NCBI GenBank assembly: GCA_021397835.1
Contig: JAJFZO010000695.1
Location: forward strand, 868,001-932,000
Source of the DNA: Moringa oleifera
Lineage: Eukaryota; Streptophyta; Magnoliopsida; Brassicales; Moringaceae
Direction of reading: 5' to 3'
DNA length: 64,000 nucleotides
Part shown: piece after piece, positions 47,201-57,862 of the stretch
How positions within the stretch are numbered: position 1 is the stretch's first letter
Layout of the letters: every line of letters begins with the position of its first letter
Notes under the pieces: model-generated
Databases searched by the model: none
What the model saw: only the letters and a program-made list of their open reading frames with translations
What the model was told of the DNA's origin: nothing
Program-made: the position numbers and the translations under genes

Positions 47201-48985
47201 GCTTTGGGTTTGTTAAGAGAGAATGTGGAGGCTTTGCGAGCAAGATAAAAAAAAGAAGAAACTTTTGCGAAATGCCTTTTTAAATGAAGTAATCATTCAT
47301 CGAGAAAATCAAGGGACAACGTGTGTGACCTTTCTGCATCCCTAGGTTGTATGGTAAATCATGAGTTGGCACCAAAGTACTAAAAGTATCATAAAAAAAA
47401 CTTTTTAAAACGACTTATGGAAAGCTAACTAGGTACTAAAGACATGTTTTTTCCAACCTATCATTGGGCATTCATCAGGAACCCGATCTGAACATATTTC
47501 CAATCATTCATTGAGTCATCTGTTGAGTCAAAATTCTCAACCTATGGTCAATCCTCAATTGCTCATGGAGCCACTTATGACAACAAGATCTCCACCACTC
47601 ATTTGGTCATCCACAACGCCAAAATCTTGACTTAGGATATCATGACCTACATTAAATCACCTAGATAAATAGTAAGACACGAGATGTGTTTTTTCTAAAA
47701 AAACTCTACAGATTTCTAGAGGCTTCTTCAAAAATACTAGATTCAAGAAAGGTGCGTAGGATACAAGAACTATACATCCATGCATCTTAACTCAATGGCG
47801 TGCACTCACCATTTCTAATAAGACCACACCTATAAATGCACATTTGATCGAAGGAAAAGGAGATGGATGGACTTACTTTTTACGCTTTTTTAAAAACATT
47901 GGCTATTTTAGGAGAATTTTTTAAAGAAGAATTTTCTAAAAGAATAGCTTTCTTTCTTTAAGAGTAAAATACTTTTATTTCTTAATAGTGACCCTGATAG
48001 TATTGCTGAAAGAGTGAAAAAGTTTCTTTCTTAAAGGACTACAAGAGGGTTGCTACATGGTGCTAACAAGTAAACCTAGTTATCCTACAACCCTCTTTTT
48101 TTTTTTTTTGTAACAAATTCAATCATATATGAAATATTGATGTTCTTTTCATACTTTCTTGATACTTTCTTTATGCTTTCTTTAATATCTTTTTGCCTTT
48201 TTGATGCTTTCTTATTGTAGCAAGTTCTTTTCTGCATTGTTTTCGCACTGTGTCCATTTTTTTTTATGCATGAATGAATTTCAAAATGATATGTGCAGAG
48301 CAATCTTTCCTCACATAAAGTTCTAAACAAAACCATTTTATCTTGAGGAAATGAGAGTTGGTCCAAGTACCTTTCCTTGATCCTCAGCCAAAGTGCATCA
48401 TATTAAGTGCTTTCTGATAATTCTAAGAGGACAAGATTTTTTCTTTGCATTTCTTTCAAAAATCATAGGCTTGATAAAGGCCAACCTTAGGAATCTTAAA
48501 CAAAATAATTTTTGAAACCAAGTTTCTATCATCCATACATTCTTTAAAAAGGTTTTCTGTAATGATGCATTGTGTTGAATGAGAAACAAGTTCGAACAAA
48601 AAATACTTTTTATTTAACTATTACCAATTTTGGGCATTGTAAGGATGTTAATTCTTTCTCACATATAACTAACTTGCAAATTCAAATTTCTTAGTAAAAT
48701 TTGACTAGTGCCAACACTTTTCTTTTGTTTTTCTTTGATTTTTTTCTTTTGGAAAACAAGGGATTTAAGGAAAAAGAAAAAATATTTTTAGTGATTAATC
48801 ACATCATAAAAAAGATTGCTAATGACTCTTATTTTCTTTTCTTGATTTTCATTAAAAAGTTTGCCCAAATGAATTTCAAGAGTCATCATTTCTTAACCAA
48901 ACAAAAGAACAGACAATTTCACCCATTTCTCACTTCGGGGGATAGAGTGCGCAGCTTCGTTGTGGGGCCCCGTTATGATAACCAC
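44244..48985 (+). repeat. 3' LTR of element D (at least 4.74 kb, end lost)
   Basis: It starts after the polypurine tract. It is collinear with the LTR of element A in inverted orientation over about 4.65 kb. Near the end, ACTTCGGGGGATAGAGTG and GTTATGATAACCAC align with the A sequence at about 3,905-3,855, after which copia sequence takes over. It contains an antisense ORF on the minus strand. Confidence 0.7.
44967..47150 (-). pseudogene. antisense Transposase_28-like / coiled-coil ORF in LTR (copy 3)
   Basis: The start region reads STYTFEDLK, stop, LRNNFFILRFIEVK then REGWIMVFED, parallel to copies 1 and 2. An open piece at 46,868-46,632 has FFKLKANKIIEILSLNF and SSKGLPSNNKGWVEKYLP, the end of the Transposase_28-like domain (FYFS.R.....+GLPSS.KGWK..FF). 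Next come NFNERLELQNFNLLSPSMVS, a basic stretch (KRKEGKASPSDGALNAKKGN), and coiled-coil text (KVDRVKNLLVKANADVDNA). The open tail (45,179-44,967) is acidic and Leu/Ala-rich. The copies share domain order, so the ORF was a real unit before decay. Confidence 0.65.
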
Positions 48986-50300
48986 CCAATGTGTAAACAT
49001 ACTCAGTAGTACTTTTTTCACTACCTATATCACCAGTCATATCAACATCAACATAACTATACAAATTCAAGTTTGTTTTTTTGAAATACAAAGCAAAATT
49101 TGTAGTACCTTTTAAATACCTGAAAATCTATTTAACTGCTTCCCAATATTGTTTCTATAGATTGCTCAAGTACCTACTAACAAACTCATACTATATGGGC
49201 TACGTCTAATCTTGTATGCATTAAAGCATACATTAAACTCCCAATAGTAAAAGCATAATACACTTATCTATGTTTGCAATCTCATCATCAATTCAAAGAG
49301 ACTGACTTTTGAATAGTCTGAATTAACTAGCAAAAGGTATGCTTACGAGTTTGACACCATCCATTTTGAATTTAGCAAGCACCTTTTTAATGTATTTTTT
49401 TTTAGATGACTTGATAATCCCCTATTGTCTAGTAATTCTCACCCAAAGATTTGTTTAGCATAATCTAAATCCTTCATAGTAAACTTCTTTGAAAGTTTAC
49501 TTTTTAATTTCTCTATCTTATACAAAAGCTTTGACAATTAATATATCATCAACATATAATAGTAAAATAATATAAGAGTTATCATACCTTTTTGACAGAA
49601 CAACAGTGGTTTACTTAGCACCTTAAGAAACCATTTTTACCCATGAAGTTGTCAAGCTTCTTGTACCACTATTTAGGAGCTTATTTTACTACAAACTTTT
49701 CACAAGTTTGCATACCATTTTCTCCTTACCTTTAATTCAAATTCCTATCACTGATGCATGTAAATTTCTTTCAAATTCACCAAGAAAAACTGCCTTTACA
49801 TCAATTTGTTATAGATGTAACTCTTCCTTAACCACTAATCTAAGCACTATTTTAATTGTAGTTGCCTTAATCACTATAAAGAAAATCTCTACGTAGCCAA
49901 TACCTTTTTTCATTGAAAGCTTTTAACTACTAACCTTACTTTATACCATTTACTACCATTATATTCTTCTTTTATTTGGTAAATCCATTTGTTTTGCAAG
50001 GCTTTCTTTCCTAGTGGTAGTTCTACCAACTCTTATATTTGATTATTCATTAGGGAATCCATCTCATTTTTCATGACTAACTCCTACTTGATTAATTAAT
50101 TAGCCTATAAGGCTTAATCAAAGCTCTCTAGTGCACACCCATCAGTCAATAAGATTTAATTCAAAGATAGTAAAAATCTCTATGGTAGCCTCATAATACT
50201 AAAAAATCTTTTCACTTCTATAACAAGAGTAGTTGGATTTACCTCCTAAATTATATTCTTCTCATTTTCCTAAGCAATATCATTTTTAAACTCTTGAGTA
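48986..50300 (-). pseudogene. copia reverse transcriptase / RNase H remnant (element F)
   Basis: Fragments in order on the minus strand correspond to KAL.NQWV.K-type text, the VDVKTAFLHG.L.EEI region, the YVDDILI region (near 49,555, LLLYVDDILI-like with stops), then KF.+DG...VSTPLANH-like text and, at the end, DMTGDIGSEKSTTEYVYTLG of RNase H. Most frames are broken; it is identified by order and by similarity to element E. Confidence 0.65.
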
Positions 50301-50416
50301 TTTTGTTGCAACTAGTTTATTGGAATATCTCTTAAGGATTACTTCAAGCCTTTTTACCTTAGAATCTGTTACTTCTGAGCTCTTACTAAACTTGTACAGA
50401 TCTTGCTCATTAAAGA

Positions 50417-51200
50417 TTATGTCCCTACTTTTAATGATCTTCTTGTTTTGACTATCCAGAAATGATAACCAAACTCATTGTCACAATATCCAATAAACAA
50501 AAATTTTTTAGATTTGAGATCAAGTTTACCTCCAGCAGTAGTATCAATATGAACACAAGATAAGTAACCAAATATTCTTACAAAATATAGGTTTACCTTT
50601 TTATCACTCCAAACCTCCTCATGTATTCTGCAATCCAAAGATGTTGAAAGACACCTATTGATCAAATAGGTTATAGTGTTAACTACATCTACCCAAGATA
50701 CCTTAGGTAACCCTACATTAAGTCTTATGTTCCTTGCATGTTCATTCAATGTCCTATTCATCTTTTCTTCTGCTAAGGTGTCTCAAGAATAGTCTACTTC
50801 ATCTTAATATTAGCACAAAAGTCATTTGAAATCCCTATCATGTATTTTTCACTATTATAAAATCTCAAACACTTAACCTTAAGATTGGTTTCATTCTTAA
50901 CCATAGCTTTCTAATTCCTAAATAAAATAAATCCATGCCTTTCTGGTTAAATCATCAACGAATATCACGCAATAGCTTGATCCTCTAAAAGATGTCATAA
51001 TATAAGTCTTAATACAACTGTATGAACTAACTCTAGTTTTCCCTACTTTAACTTTCCTACTTTGGAAAAACTAACCTTTTTCTATTTGTCAATGAGGCAT
51101 CTTTCACACAATCTGTGCTTTATGGACTTCAAATCCAATAAATTACCATTTATCACCATGACCTTCATTCTTTTTTTACTCATATGCCAAACTTATAGTG
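50417..51200 (-). pseudogene. copia integrase remnant (element F)
   Basis: The best part (50,761-50,417, 115 codons) reads MNRTLNEHARNIRLNVGLPK, WVDVVNTITYLINRCLS, EEVWSDKKVNLYFVRIFGYL, KLDLKSKKFLFIGYCDNEFG. This is the C-terminal half of copia integrase (MNRTL.ERAR.+R...GLPK.FW..AV.TA.YLINR.PS ... VWSGK....HL+.FG...). Upstream text with GLKVKCLRF-like and DSFRGSSYCVIFVDDLT-like fragments covers the core with stops. Confidence 0.8.
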
Positions 51201-51639
51201 CCATAAATCAATATTTACACTAGTGTCAATAACAGCCACTAAATCCTTGTAACTAAAGGTCCTGTAGAGAGTTCCAGTTTTGCTCTCTTAAGCAACAACC
51301 ATGGCACCTTCAGTAACTTTTCAAATGCTATCATTGAAAGTCATCTTATGCCCTTCACTATCAAGCTATCCAACGAAACTCAAAATTTTCATCAACTTTC
51401 ACAGATATCTCACCTCTTAAATCTTCTAGATTTCCATTTGGTATTTTTAATTTAACTCGTACTAACAATATCCAACAGTTTTTCATTGGTAAGATAAATC
51501 TTCCCATAATTACTAAAAACATAATTTTCTATTATTTTACTATGTACAGTGGTATGAAAAGACGCACCAAAATTTAAAATTTAAGATTCAAAAGGATTAT
51601 CAATAACTAGTAGTAATACATCCTCTACCTCATCTATGA

Positions 51640-52400
51640 CAGCATTTATAGTGTCATCTTTGCTTTCAGCCTTTTTCTTTAGTTATCGACAATTCTTTTT
51701 TATATGACCTAATTTCCCGTAATTTTAGTATTCTAGATTTCTTCCAAATTCATACTTAATTCTTCCATTTCTTAAATTAGATTTGCCTTTATTATGATTA
51801 GAATTTTTATCCATTTTTTTCCTTTATTGTCAACATTTAAAATAGAATTTAAAATTGATGTTTCACTGGAATTAATTCTATCAATCTCCTTCATAAGAAT
51901 TCGATCACGAACATTATTAAAATTCAATTTTATACTCCAACTTACTAATTACTACCCTCATAGGCTTCCAAGTATTTAGTAGTGATACCAAAAGTATCAG
52001 GGCATCTATCTCAGCATTAAAGTTAATCTTAACAAAAGAAAACTTATTAACAATGGTATTAAACTCATTAAGATGAGTTGCCATAAAATTACTTTCACTC
52101 ATTTTCAAGTAAAATAACTTCTTAATAAAAAATTTCATTATTCACTAAAGGTTTTTCACACATGTTAAATAGTACCTTCATCAAACCTAGTTATTTTCTC
52201 CTTCGCCACATTGTGAGCAATATTATTTAACAGTGTCAACCGAATAACCCCCAACACTTGTCTTTTCCGGAGATTCCAATCGCTTTTTAAAATCTTTTCA
52301 AGCTTTTGACCCAAATTTAGTTCATGCAACTTTTTCTCATATAGATAATTCTCAATTTGCATTCTCCAAAAGGTATAATTTGTACCATCAAACTTAATGA
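51640..52400 (-). pseudogene. copia gag and zinc-knuckle remnant (element F)
   Basis: Open pieces read MQIENYLYEKKLHELNLGQK (52,362-52,165) and MATHLNEFNTIVNKF, LILLVSLLNTWKPMRVVISK (52,138-51,917), the copia gag (UBN2-type: W...M...L....L, then FN.L...L.....+..D....L+..LP.S+...+..+). At about 51,750-51,690 NYGKLGHIKKNCR is the zinc-knuckle remnant with its first Cys pair lost. The text just after reads GASFHTT-like, where the protease DSGAS.H. motif is expected. Confidence 0.75.
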
Positions 52401-52465
52401 TCTCATGTGATGAATTTTTTTACTGCTTATTGCTTTCAATCTCAAAGCCCGAAAATCTAATGCCA

Positions 52466-52693
52466 TAGTTAAGAATTTAATACTAAATCCCTATTTGATG
52501 AGATTAAATTTAAATTTCTAAAACTCGAAAGCAAAAATAATTAATATAAAAAAGAAACCGAATGATTACAAGAACACACAAATCATAGTGGTTCACCTTC
52601 AATTGAGAGCTAAACCAAGTAATCACAAGAACACGCAATTTATAATGTTTCATTTTTAATTAAAAGCTATATCCTCTTTGCAACCATTGCAGA
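52466..52693 (-). repeat. 3' half of the 5' LTR of element F
   Basis: The minus strand shares CACTATGATTTGTGTGTTCT and TTGCTTTCGAGTTTTAGA with the LTR of E. It ends next to TGGCATTAGA (52,456-52,465), a decayed copy of the TGGTATCAGA primer-binding site. The other half of this LTR lies 4.6 kb away at 57,337-57,515, beyond element E. Confidence 0.75.
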
Positions 52694-53069
52694 TGTTAAG
52701 TATGTGTGGAAACTAATTTACATAGAAAGGTATTTTTGGGTTTTCACATATGTATTATTAGCTCAAGGCTTTATTACATAAAATGGGGTCTTCTACTTAT
52801 GTAAATATATATAGAGAGAGAATGAGAGTCCTACACTTTATTATAATAAAAGGGGAGCTAGGAAAAAACAAGTTATCTCTCTTGTAATCTATTTTCATAG
52901 TGATGGCAACTGCAAAATGGATGCAACTGTCAATTGAAGATGAACTACTATAAATTGTATGTTCTTGTGATTGTTTAATTTCTTTTTATATTTATCATTA
53001 TTGCTTTCGAGTTTTGAGGATTTGATATTTGATCCATCAACTAAGAATTTTGTAGTCAAATTCTCAACA
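52694..53069 (+). repeat. 5' LTR of element E
   Basis: From TGTTAAGTATGTGTGGAAAC to CTCAACA. It includes CTTATGTAAATATATATAGAG (a TATA-like stretch) and CTTTATTATAATAAAAGG. It is matched by the 3' LTR at 57,058-57,336, which starts TGTTAAGTATATGTGGAGAC. Confidence 0.85.
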
Positions 53070-53139
53070 ATTTGTATCAAAGCTCAAGATTTTGAAATTG
53101 AAAGCAATAAATAGTAAAGAAAACTCATCACATGGGATC

Positions 53140-54340
53140 ATCAAGTTTAATGGTATAGATTATTCCTTCTAAAAAATGCAAATCAAGGATTATATGTATG
53201 AAAAAAAGCTGCATAAACTACTCTTGGGTCAAAAGCCTAAAAGGTTTTTAAAAAATGATTGGATTCTCCTTAATAGATAGGCATTAGGGGTTATCCAGTT
53301 AACAGTGTAAAAAATTGTTATTCACAATATGGCAAAAGAGAAAACAACTGCAAATCTGATGAAAGTGCTTTGTGACATGTATAAAAAAACCTTCAACAAA
53401 TAACAAGGTTTTTCTCATGAAGAAGATATTTCACTTAAAAATAGATAAAGTTAATACTATGGCAACTCATTTTAATGAGTTTCATACAACTATCAATAGT
53501 CATCTTTTGCAGAGATTGATTTTGATGATGAGGTACATGCCTTAATACTTTTGGTATCACTACCAAATAGTTGAAAACTCATCAGGGCAATAGTTAATAA
53601 TTTTATTAGGAGTTCAAAACTAAACTTCAATGATGTTTGTGAATGAATTCTTCCAAAGAAGATTATCATAATCGATTCAAGTGAAACATTGATTTCAAAT
53701 TATGTCCTAAATGTTGACAATAGGGAAGAAAAAATGATAAAAATTCTAATCGTAATAAGGGTAAATCTAAGTTAAGGAATAAAATAAACAAATTTAGATC
53801 TAAAAGAAATCTAAGAAGCTAAACTTATGGGAAAAAAGGTCTTGTCGATCCTAAAAGAAAAAGGCTGAGAATAAAGATGATAGTGTAAATATTGTCATAT
53901 GAGGTATATGATGCATTACTTTTAGCTATTGATAGTCCTCTTAAGTGTTCAATTTTAGACTATGGGATCTCTTTTCGTACTACTGCACATAGCAAACTAA
54001 TGGAGAATTATGTTGTTGTTAATTATGGAAAAGTTTATTTTATTAATGAAGAACCTTTAGATATTGTTAATATGAGTGATATTAAATTAAAGATACCGAA
54101 TGAAAATATCTAAAAGATTCAATAGGTAAGACATGTTTCAAAGTTGATGAGAAATCTGATTTCTGTTTGATAGCTTGATAATGAAGGGCATAAAGTGATT
54201 TTTAATGATAATGCTTAGAAAGTTACAAAAAGTGCCATGATTATTGCTTAATGGAACAAAACTGGAACTCTCTAAATGACCTCGAGTTGCAAGGATAAGT
54301 GGTTACTATTGACACTATATAAACTCTAATTTATGGCATT
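53140..54340 (+). pseudogene. copia gag and protease remnant (element E)
   Basis: Text such as FNGIDYSF, KMQIKDYMYEKKLHKLLLGQ, MAKEKTTANLMKVLCDMY and DFDDEVHALILLVSLP matches copia gag. Further on come SILDYGISFRTTAHS (54,0-kb region, 53,892-54,113 open) where the protease DSGAS.H. motif is expected; it reads DYGIS. The next piece has VYFINEEPLDIVNMSDI, typical of the segment before GAG-pre-integrase. Interrupted by many stops. Confidence 0.75.
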
Positions 54341-54990
54341 GCAAGTTTAAGCATATGAGTGAAAAGGAAATGAAGGTCATGGTAGCAAATGAGAATTTAC
54401 CAGATTTGAAATCTATAAAGCACAGATTATGTGAAATTTGTATCATTGGCAAACCAAAAATGATTAACTTCTCTAAAGCAAGAATGAAGTTGAAGCAAGA
54501 AAAACTAAAGCTAGTTCATCAACATGTATGCGAACCTTCAATTGTGACATCTATTAGAGGATCTAGTTACTACGTGACTTTCATTGATGATAATTCAACC
54601 AAAAAAATATCAATTTATTTTTTTTAAGAATAAATTTGATGTGTTTGATACTTTTAGGAAATGAAAAGTTATGATTGAGAATGAAACCAATCTTAAAGTT
54701 AAACGTTTAAGATCTTATAATGGTGGAGAATACATTGATAAGGATTTCAAACAGTTTTGTGTTAATAATATGAACAAGATTGAGAGAACTATTCCAAAGA
54801 TACCTCAGCATAATGGTGTTGCAAAAAAGATGAATAAGACATTGAATGAGCATGCAAGTAGAATAAGAATTCATGTAAAGGCCCAAGGCGTTTTGAGGAA
54901 AAGCAGTTAACACTGCAACCTATCTGATCAATAGGGGTCCTTCAGTTTCTTTGGATTGCAGAATACCTAAAGAGATATGGAGTTGTAAAA
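54341..54990 (+). pseudogene. copia integrase remnant (element E)
   Basis: Open pieces (54,355-54,627; 54,671-54,910) read MSEKEMKVMVANENLPDLKS, LCEICIIGKPKM (the GAG-pre-integrase zinc part), SSYYVTFIDDNSTKKISIYF, then KVKRLRSYNGGEYIDKDF, IPKIPQHNGVAKKMNKTLNE. The second catalytic Asp (DNGGE) reads YNGGE, so the active site is broken. The C-terminal part continues with stops. Confidence 0.9.
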
Positions 54991-55579
54991 ATATAAACTT
55001 ATCTTTTTAAAAAATATTGGGTTGCCTATCTTATATTCATATTGATACTAGTTAGAGGTAAACTTGATCTTAAACTAAAAAAATATTTTTTTATTAGATA
55101 TGATGACAATGAATTTGATTATTATTTTTCTAAGATAACCAAAACAGGAAGATCATTAAGAGTAAGGAAGTAATCTTCAATCAGCAAGTCTTGTACTAGG
55201 ATAGTTTGGGCAAGATTTTAAAAGAAAACAAATTTTATGGTAAAAAAGCTTAAAGTAGTTCACTTGAGAGATATTCTAATAAATCAATTGCGACAAAATA
55301 CTTAAGAAGTTGAAGAAGACATTGCTCAAGAAAATCATGAAAGTATAACTTTAGAGGTAATTCAACTACTCTTATGATAAAAGTAAAAAGATCTTCCAAG
55401 ACTATGAGACCACCACAGAGATTTTCATAATCTCTGAACTACATCTTGTTAACTGATAAGGGTGAATCAGAGAGTTTTGATGAAGCTTTGCAAGTTGATG
55501 AATTAATCATGCCAGAGTTAGTCATGAAAGATTATATGAATTCTCTAATAAGTAATCAAACATGGGCGTTGACATAACT

Positions 55580-56930
55580 ACTACAAGGAAAAAGGCCTTG
55601 TAAAATAAATGGATTTATCAGATAAAAAAAGAACATTATGATATAAGCGATATAAAGCAAGGTTAGTAGTTAAAGGTTTTCAACGAAAGGAAGGCATTAG
55701 CTATACAGGGATAATCCCTAATGATTAATTTGACTATAATTAGAATAATACTTGGGTTAGTGGTTGAGAAAGATTTGCATCTACAACAAATAGATGTAAA
55801 AAATAGCTTTTCTTCATGATGACTTAGAAGAAGAAATTCATATGCACCAGCCAGAGGAATTTGAAGTCAAAAGTAAGGAAAAAATGGTGCAAACTTGTAA
55901 AAGTATGTATGCATTAAAATAAGCTCCTAGACAATGGTACAAGAAGTTTAGCAACTTCATGGGTGACAATGGTTTCTTAAAGTTCTAAGCAAACTATTGT
56001 TGTTATGTCAAGAGCTATGATGCCTCTTAAATTATACTATTGTTATATGTTGATGATATATTAATTATTGAAATTTAATTTGCGTGAGATAGAGAAATAA
56101 AAAGGTAAGCTTTCAAAGAAGTTTTTTAAAAAGAATATGAGTTTTGCTAAACAAATCTTTGGGATGAGAATCACTAAGAAAAAGGGGATCTCAAGTTATC
56201 TCAAGAAAAATATATTAAGAAAGTGCTTGCTAAATTCAAAATAAATGGTGCCAAATTAGTGAGCACATCTTTGGCTAATCACTTCAAACTATCCAAGTCA
56301 TTCTCCTTTTAACTGATGATGAGATTGCATATATGAGCAAGGTGCCTTATGTTTCTATTATTGGGAGTTTAATATATGCCACAGCATGTACATGACCAGA
56401 TATAGTATATGCAGTAAAAGTTATTAGCAAGTACATGAATAATCAAGAGAAACAACACTGGAAAATAATTAAATAGATTTTCAAGTATTTGAAAGGTATT
56501 GTTGACTTAGCTTTGTAGTTCAATAAAACATATTTGAGTTTGTATATTTATGTTGATGTTGATATGACTAGTGATATAAATAATAAAAAAATTACTACCG
56601 GGCATTTTTACACATTTGATGGTACTACAATCAATTGGATGCCTAAACTATAAAAGATAATTTATAGTTTAGACAGAATATATTGCACGTACAGAAGCAA
56701 TCAAAGAGATGATATGGCTATTATCTTTCCTGAATGAACTAAGGCATAAGTTTAGAAAAACCATATTACATTGTGATAGCCAAAGTATCATTTTTTTGAC
56801 AAAGAATCACGTGTATCATACTAAGAAAAAGCATATAATAAAGCATGTACAAGTTAAGTTCATAAAATCATTTTTGAAAGATGGTATCTTATCACTTAAA
56901 AAGGATAAAAGGAAGTCAAAATATAATTGA
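55580..56930 (+). pseudogene. copia reverse transcriptase / RNase H remnant (element E)
   Basis: Pieces include YKARLVVKGFQRKEGISYTG, LHLQQIDVKNSF-like text, EEIHMHQPEEFE, KCKLVKVCMH, LLYVDDILII-like text near 56,045, FGMRITKKKGISSYL-like text, AKFKINGAKLVSTSLANHFK. RNase H: YVDVDMTSDINNKKITTGHF, then TEAIKEMIWLLSFLNELRHK and ILHCDSQSIIFLTKNHVYHT (56,709-56,930 open), the usual copia end with the H..K+KHI+++ motif. Frameshifts and stops throughout. Confidence 0.8.
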
Positions 56931-57336
56931 TACATTGATGAAGGTTGTGACAATCAAGAAAATAAAGTTATGAGACTTCTTAACGGCCAATTAAGGAGTT
57001 ATGGTCATCGCAAGTGAATGAAATAATTAAGATAATAAATTAGCCTCCATGTGAGATTGTTAAGTATATGTGGAGACCAATTTACATAAAAGAGTTCTAG
57101 ATTTTTTTATAATAAATGGAGGGTTAAGAAAAAACAAGTTATCTCTTTTGTAATCCATTTTTATAGTGAAAATGTTTCCTACGATGATTATAAAGTAAAT
57201 GTAACTCTTAATTGAGGATGAACTACTATAAATTGTATGTTCTTGTCATTGTTTAACTTTTTTTTGTATTGATTATTATTGCTTTCGAGTTTTAGAGATT
57301 TGATATTTAATCCATCAACTAAGAATTTTGTAATTA

Positions 57337-57515
57337 GAGGCAACTTGTTTTCTCCCCGCCCTCCTTTTATTATAATAAAGTTTAAGATTCTTTATATACA
57401 TAGGCAGAAATCTCTCTTCATATAATAAAGTGAAGACCTAGCAATAAATATATGAAAACCCCAAAATATCTTTATATGTAAAGTGATCTTCACATGTACA
57501 CAGCTAACCAAAACA
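57337..57515 (-). repeat. 5' half of the 5' LTR of element F
   Basis: Read on the minus strand from TGTTTTGG at 57,515, it aligns with the start of E's 5' LTR (TTTACATA.A.A..TATTTT-GGGTTTTCA, CTTTATTATAATAAAAGG, AAAACAAGTT). It stops where E's 3' LTR ends, so E inserted within this LTR. The outer edge at 57,515 is the right border of the cluster in the PAP gene. Confidence 0.75.
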
Positions 57516-57862
57516 GATTACCGTACTCAAAGGAGTGAACCAATTCTTAAATGAGATATGTAACCTCAACAGAAAAACTCTAAATGCATGCCATGAGTAA
57601 ATAAAGGATGCGAGCATGATAAGCTGTCCATACAACAAGCATTCTTTGTTTAATCAAAATCTCATTAGACATGTGAGCCTGTACACTCTCCAGATGGATT
57701 AGGGCATTATGGCTACCACTGATTTCCAGAGACAAATTGCAGAAAGCAGGACAATAAGAAAAAGAAAATTGCATGAGAAAAGGACGTGTTGAACTATTAA
57801 AAAAAAGGAAAGAAAACAAAAGCAGCAGAAATGATACAGAAGGAATGCAAAGAGGCCCCTAC

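Larger units (their letters stand above)
40186..48985 (+). mobile_element. Gypsy element D, 5'-truncated relative of A
   Basis: It begins inside pol (between the RNase H domains) and continues through archaeal-type RNase H, integrase, a 3' UTR with a 43-bp repeat array, the polypurine tract, and an LTR of at least 4.74 kb holding an antisense ORF. The same organisation, in the opposite orientation, is seen in element A. Its end is lost where copia F joins at about 48,985. All coding parts have stops. Confidence 0.8.
52694..57336 (+). mobile_element. copia element E (Tork/Tnt1-like), nested in F
   Basis: Complete in layout: 5' LTR (52,694-53,069, 376 bp), decayed primer-binding site (TTGTATCAAAGC, 53,072-53,083), gag, protease, integrase, RT, RNase H and 3' LTR (57,058-57,336, 279 bp). 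The 3' LTR lacks about 95 bases and the terminal 16 bases present in the 5' LTR. It lies in the LTR of element F, a member of the same family in opposite orientation. No clear target-site duplication (GCAGA on the left, GAGGC on the right). Inactive. Confidence 0.85.
48986..57515 (-). mobile_element. copia element F (Tork/Tnt1-like), split by element E
   Basis: On the minus strand it starts at 57,515 with its 5' LTR (57,515-57,337), is interrupted by element E (57,336-52,694), and resumes with the rest of the LTR (52,693-52,466), primer-binding site, gag, protease, integrase and RT/RNase H. It ends abruptly at 48,986 in RNase H (DMTGDIGSEKSTTEYVYTLG), fused to the LTR of D. The 3' LTR is missing. 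Heavily mutated. Confidence 0.8.

Noticed and set aside
48905..48990. Plus-strand frame with VVGPRYDN, like the catalytic CVGPRY segment of PAP
   Set aside because: It is on the wrong strand for the PAP gene and crosses the junction of D's LTR and copia F. The sequence aligns with the LTR of A on one side and copia RNase H on the other.
57580..57819. 79-codon minus frame as a further PAP exon or separate gene
   Set aside because: No resemblance to PAP or another family; it lies in the intron next to the border of element F.
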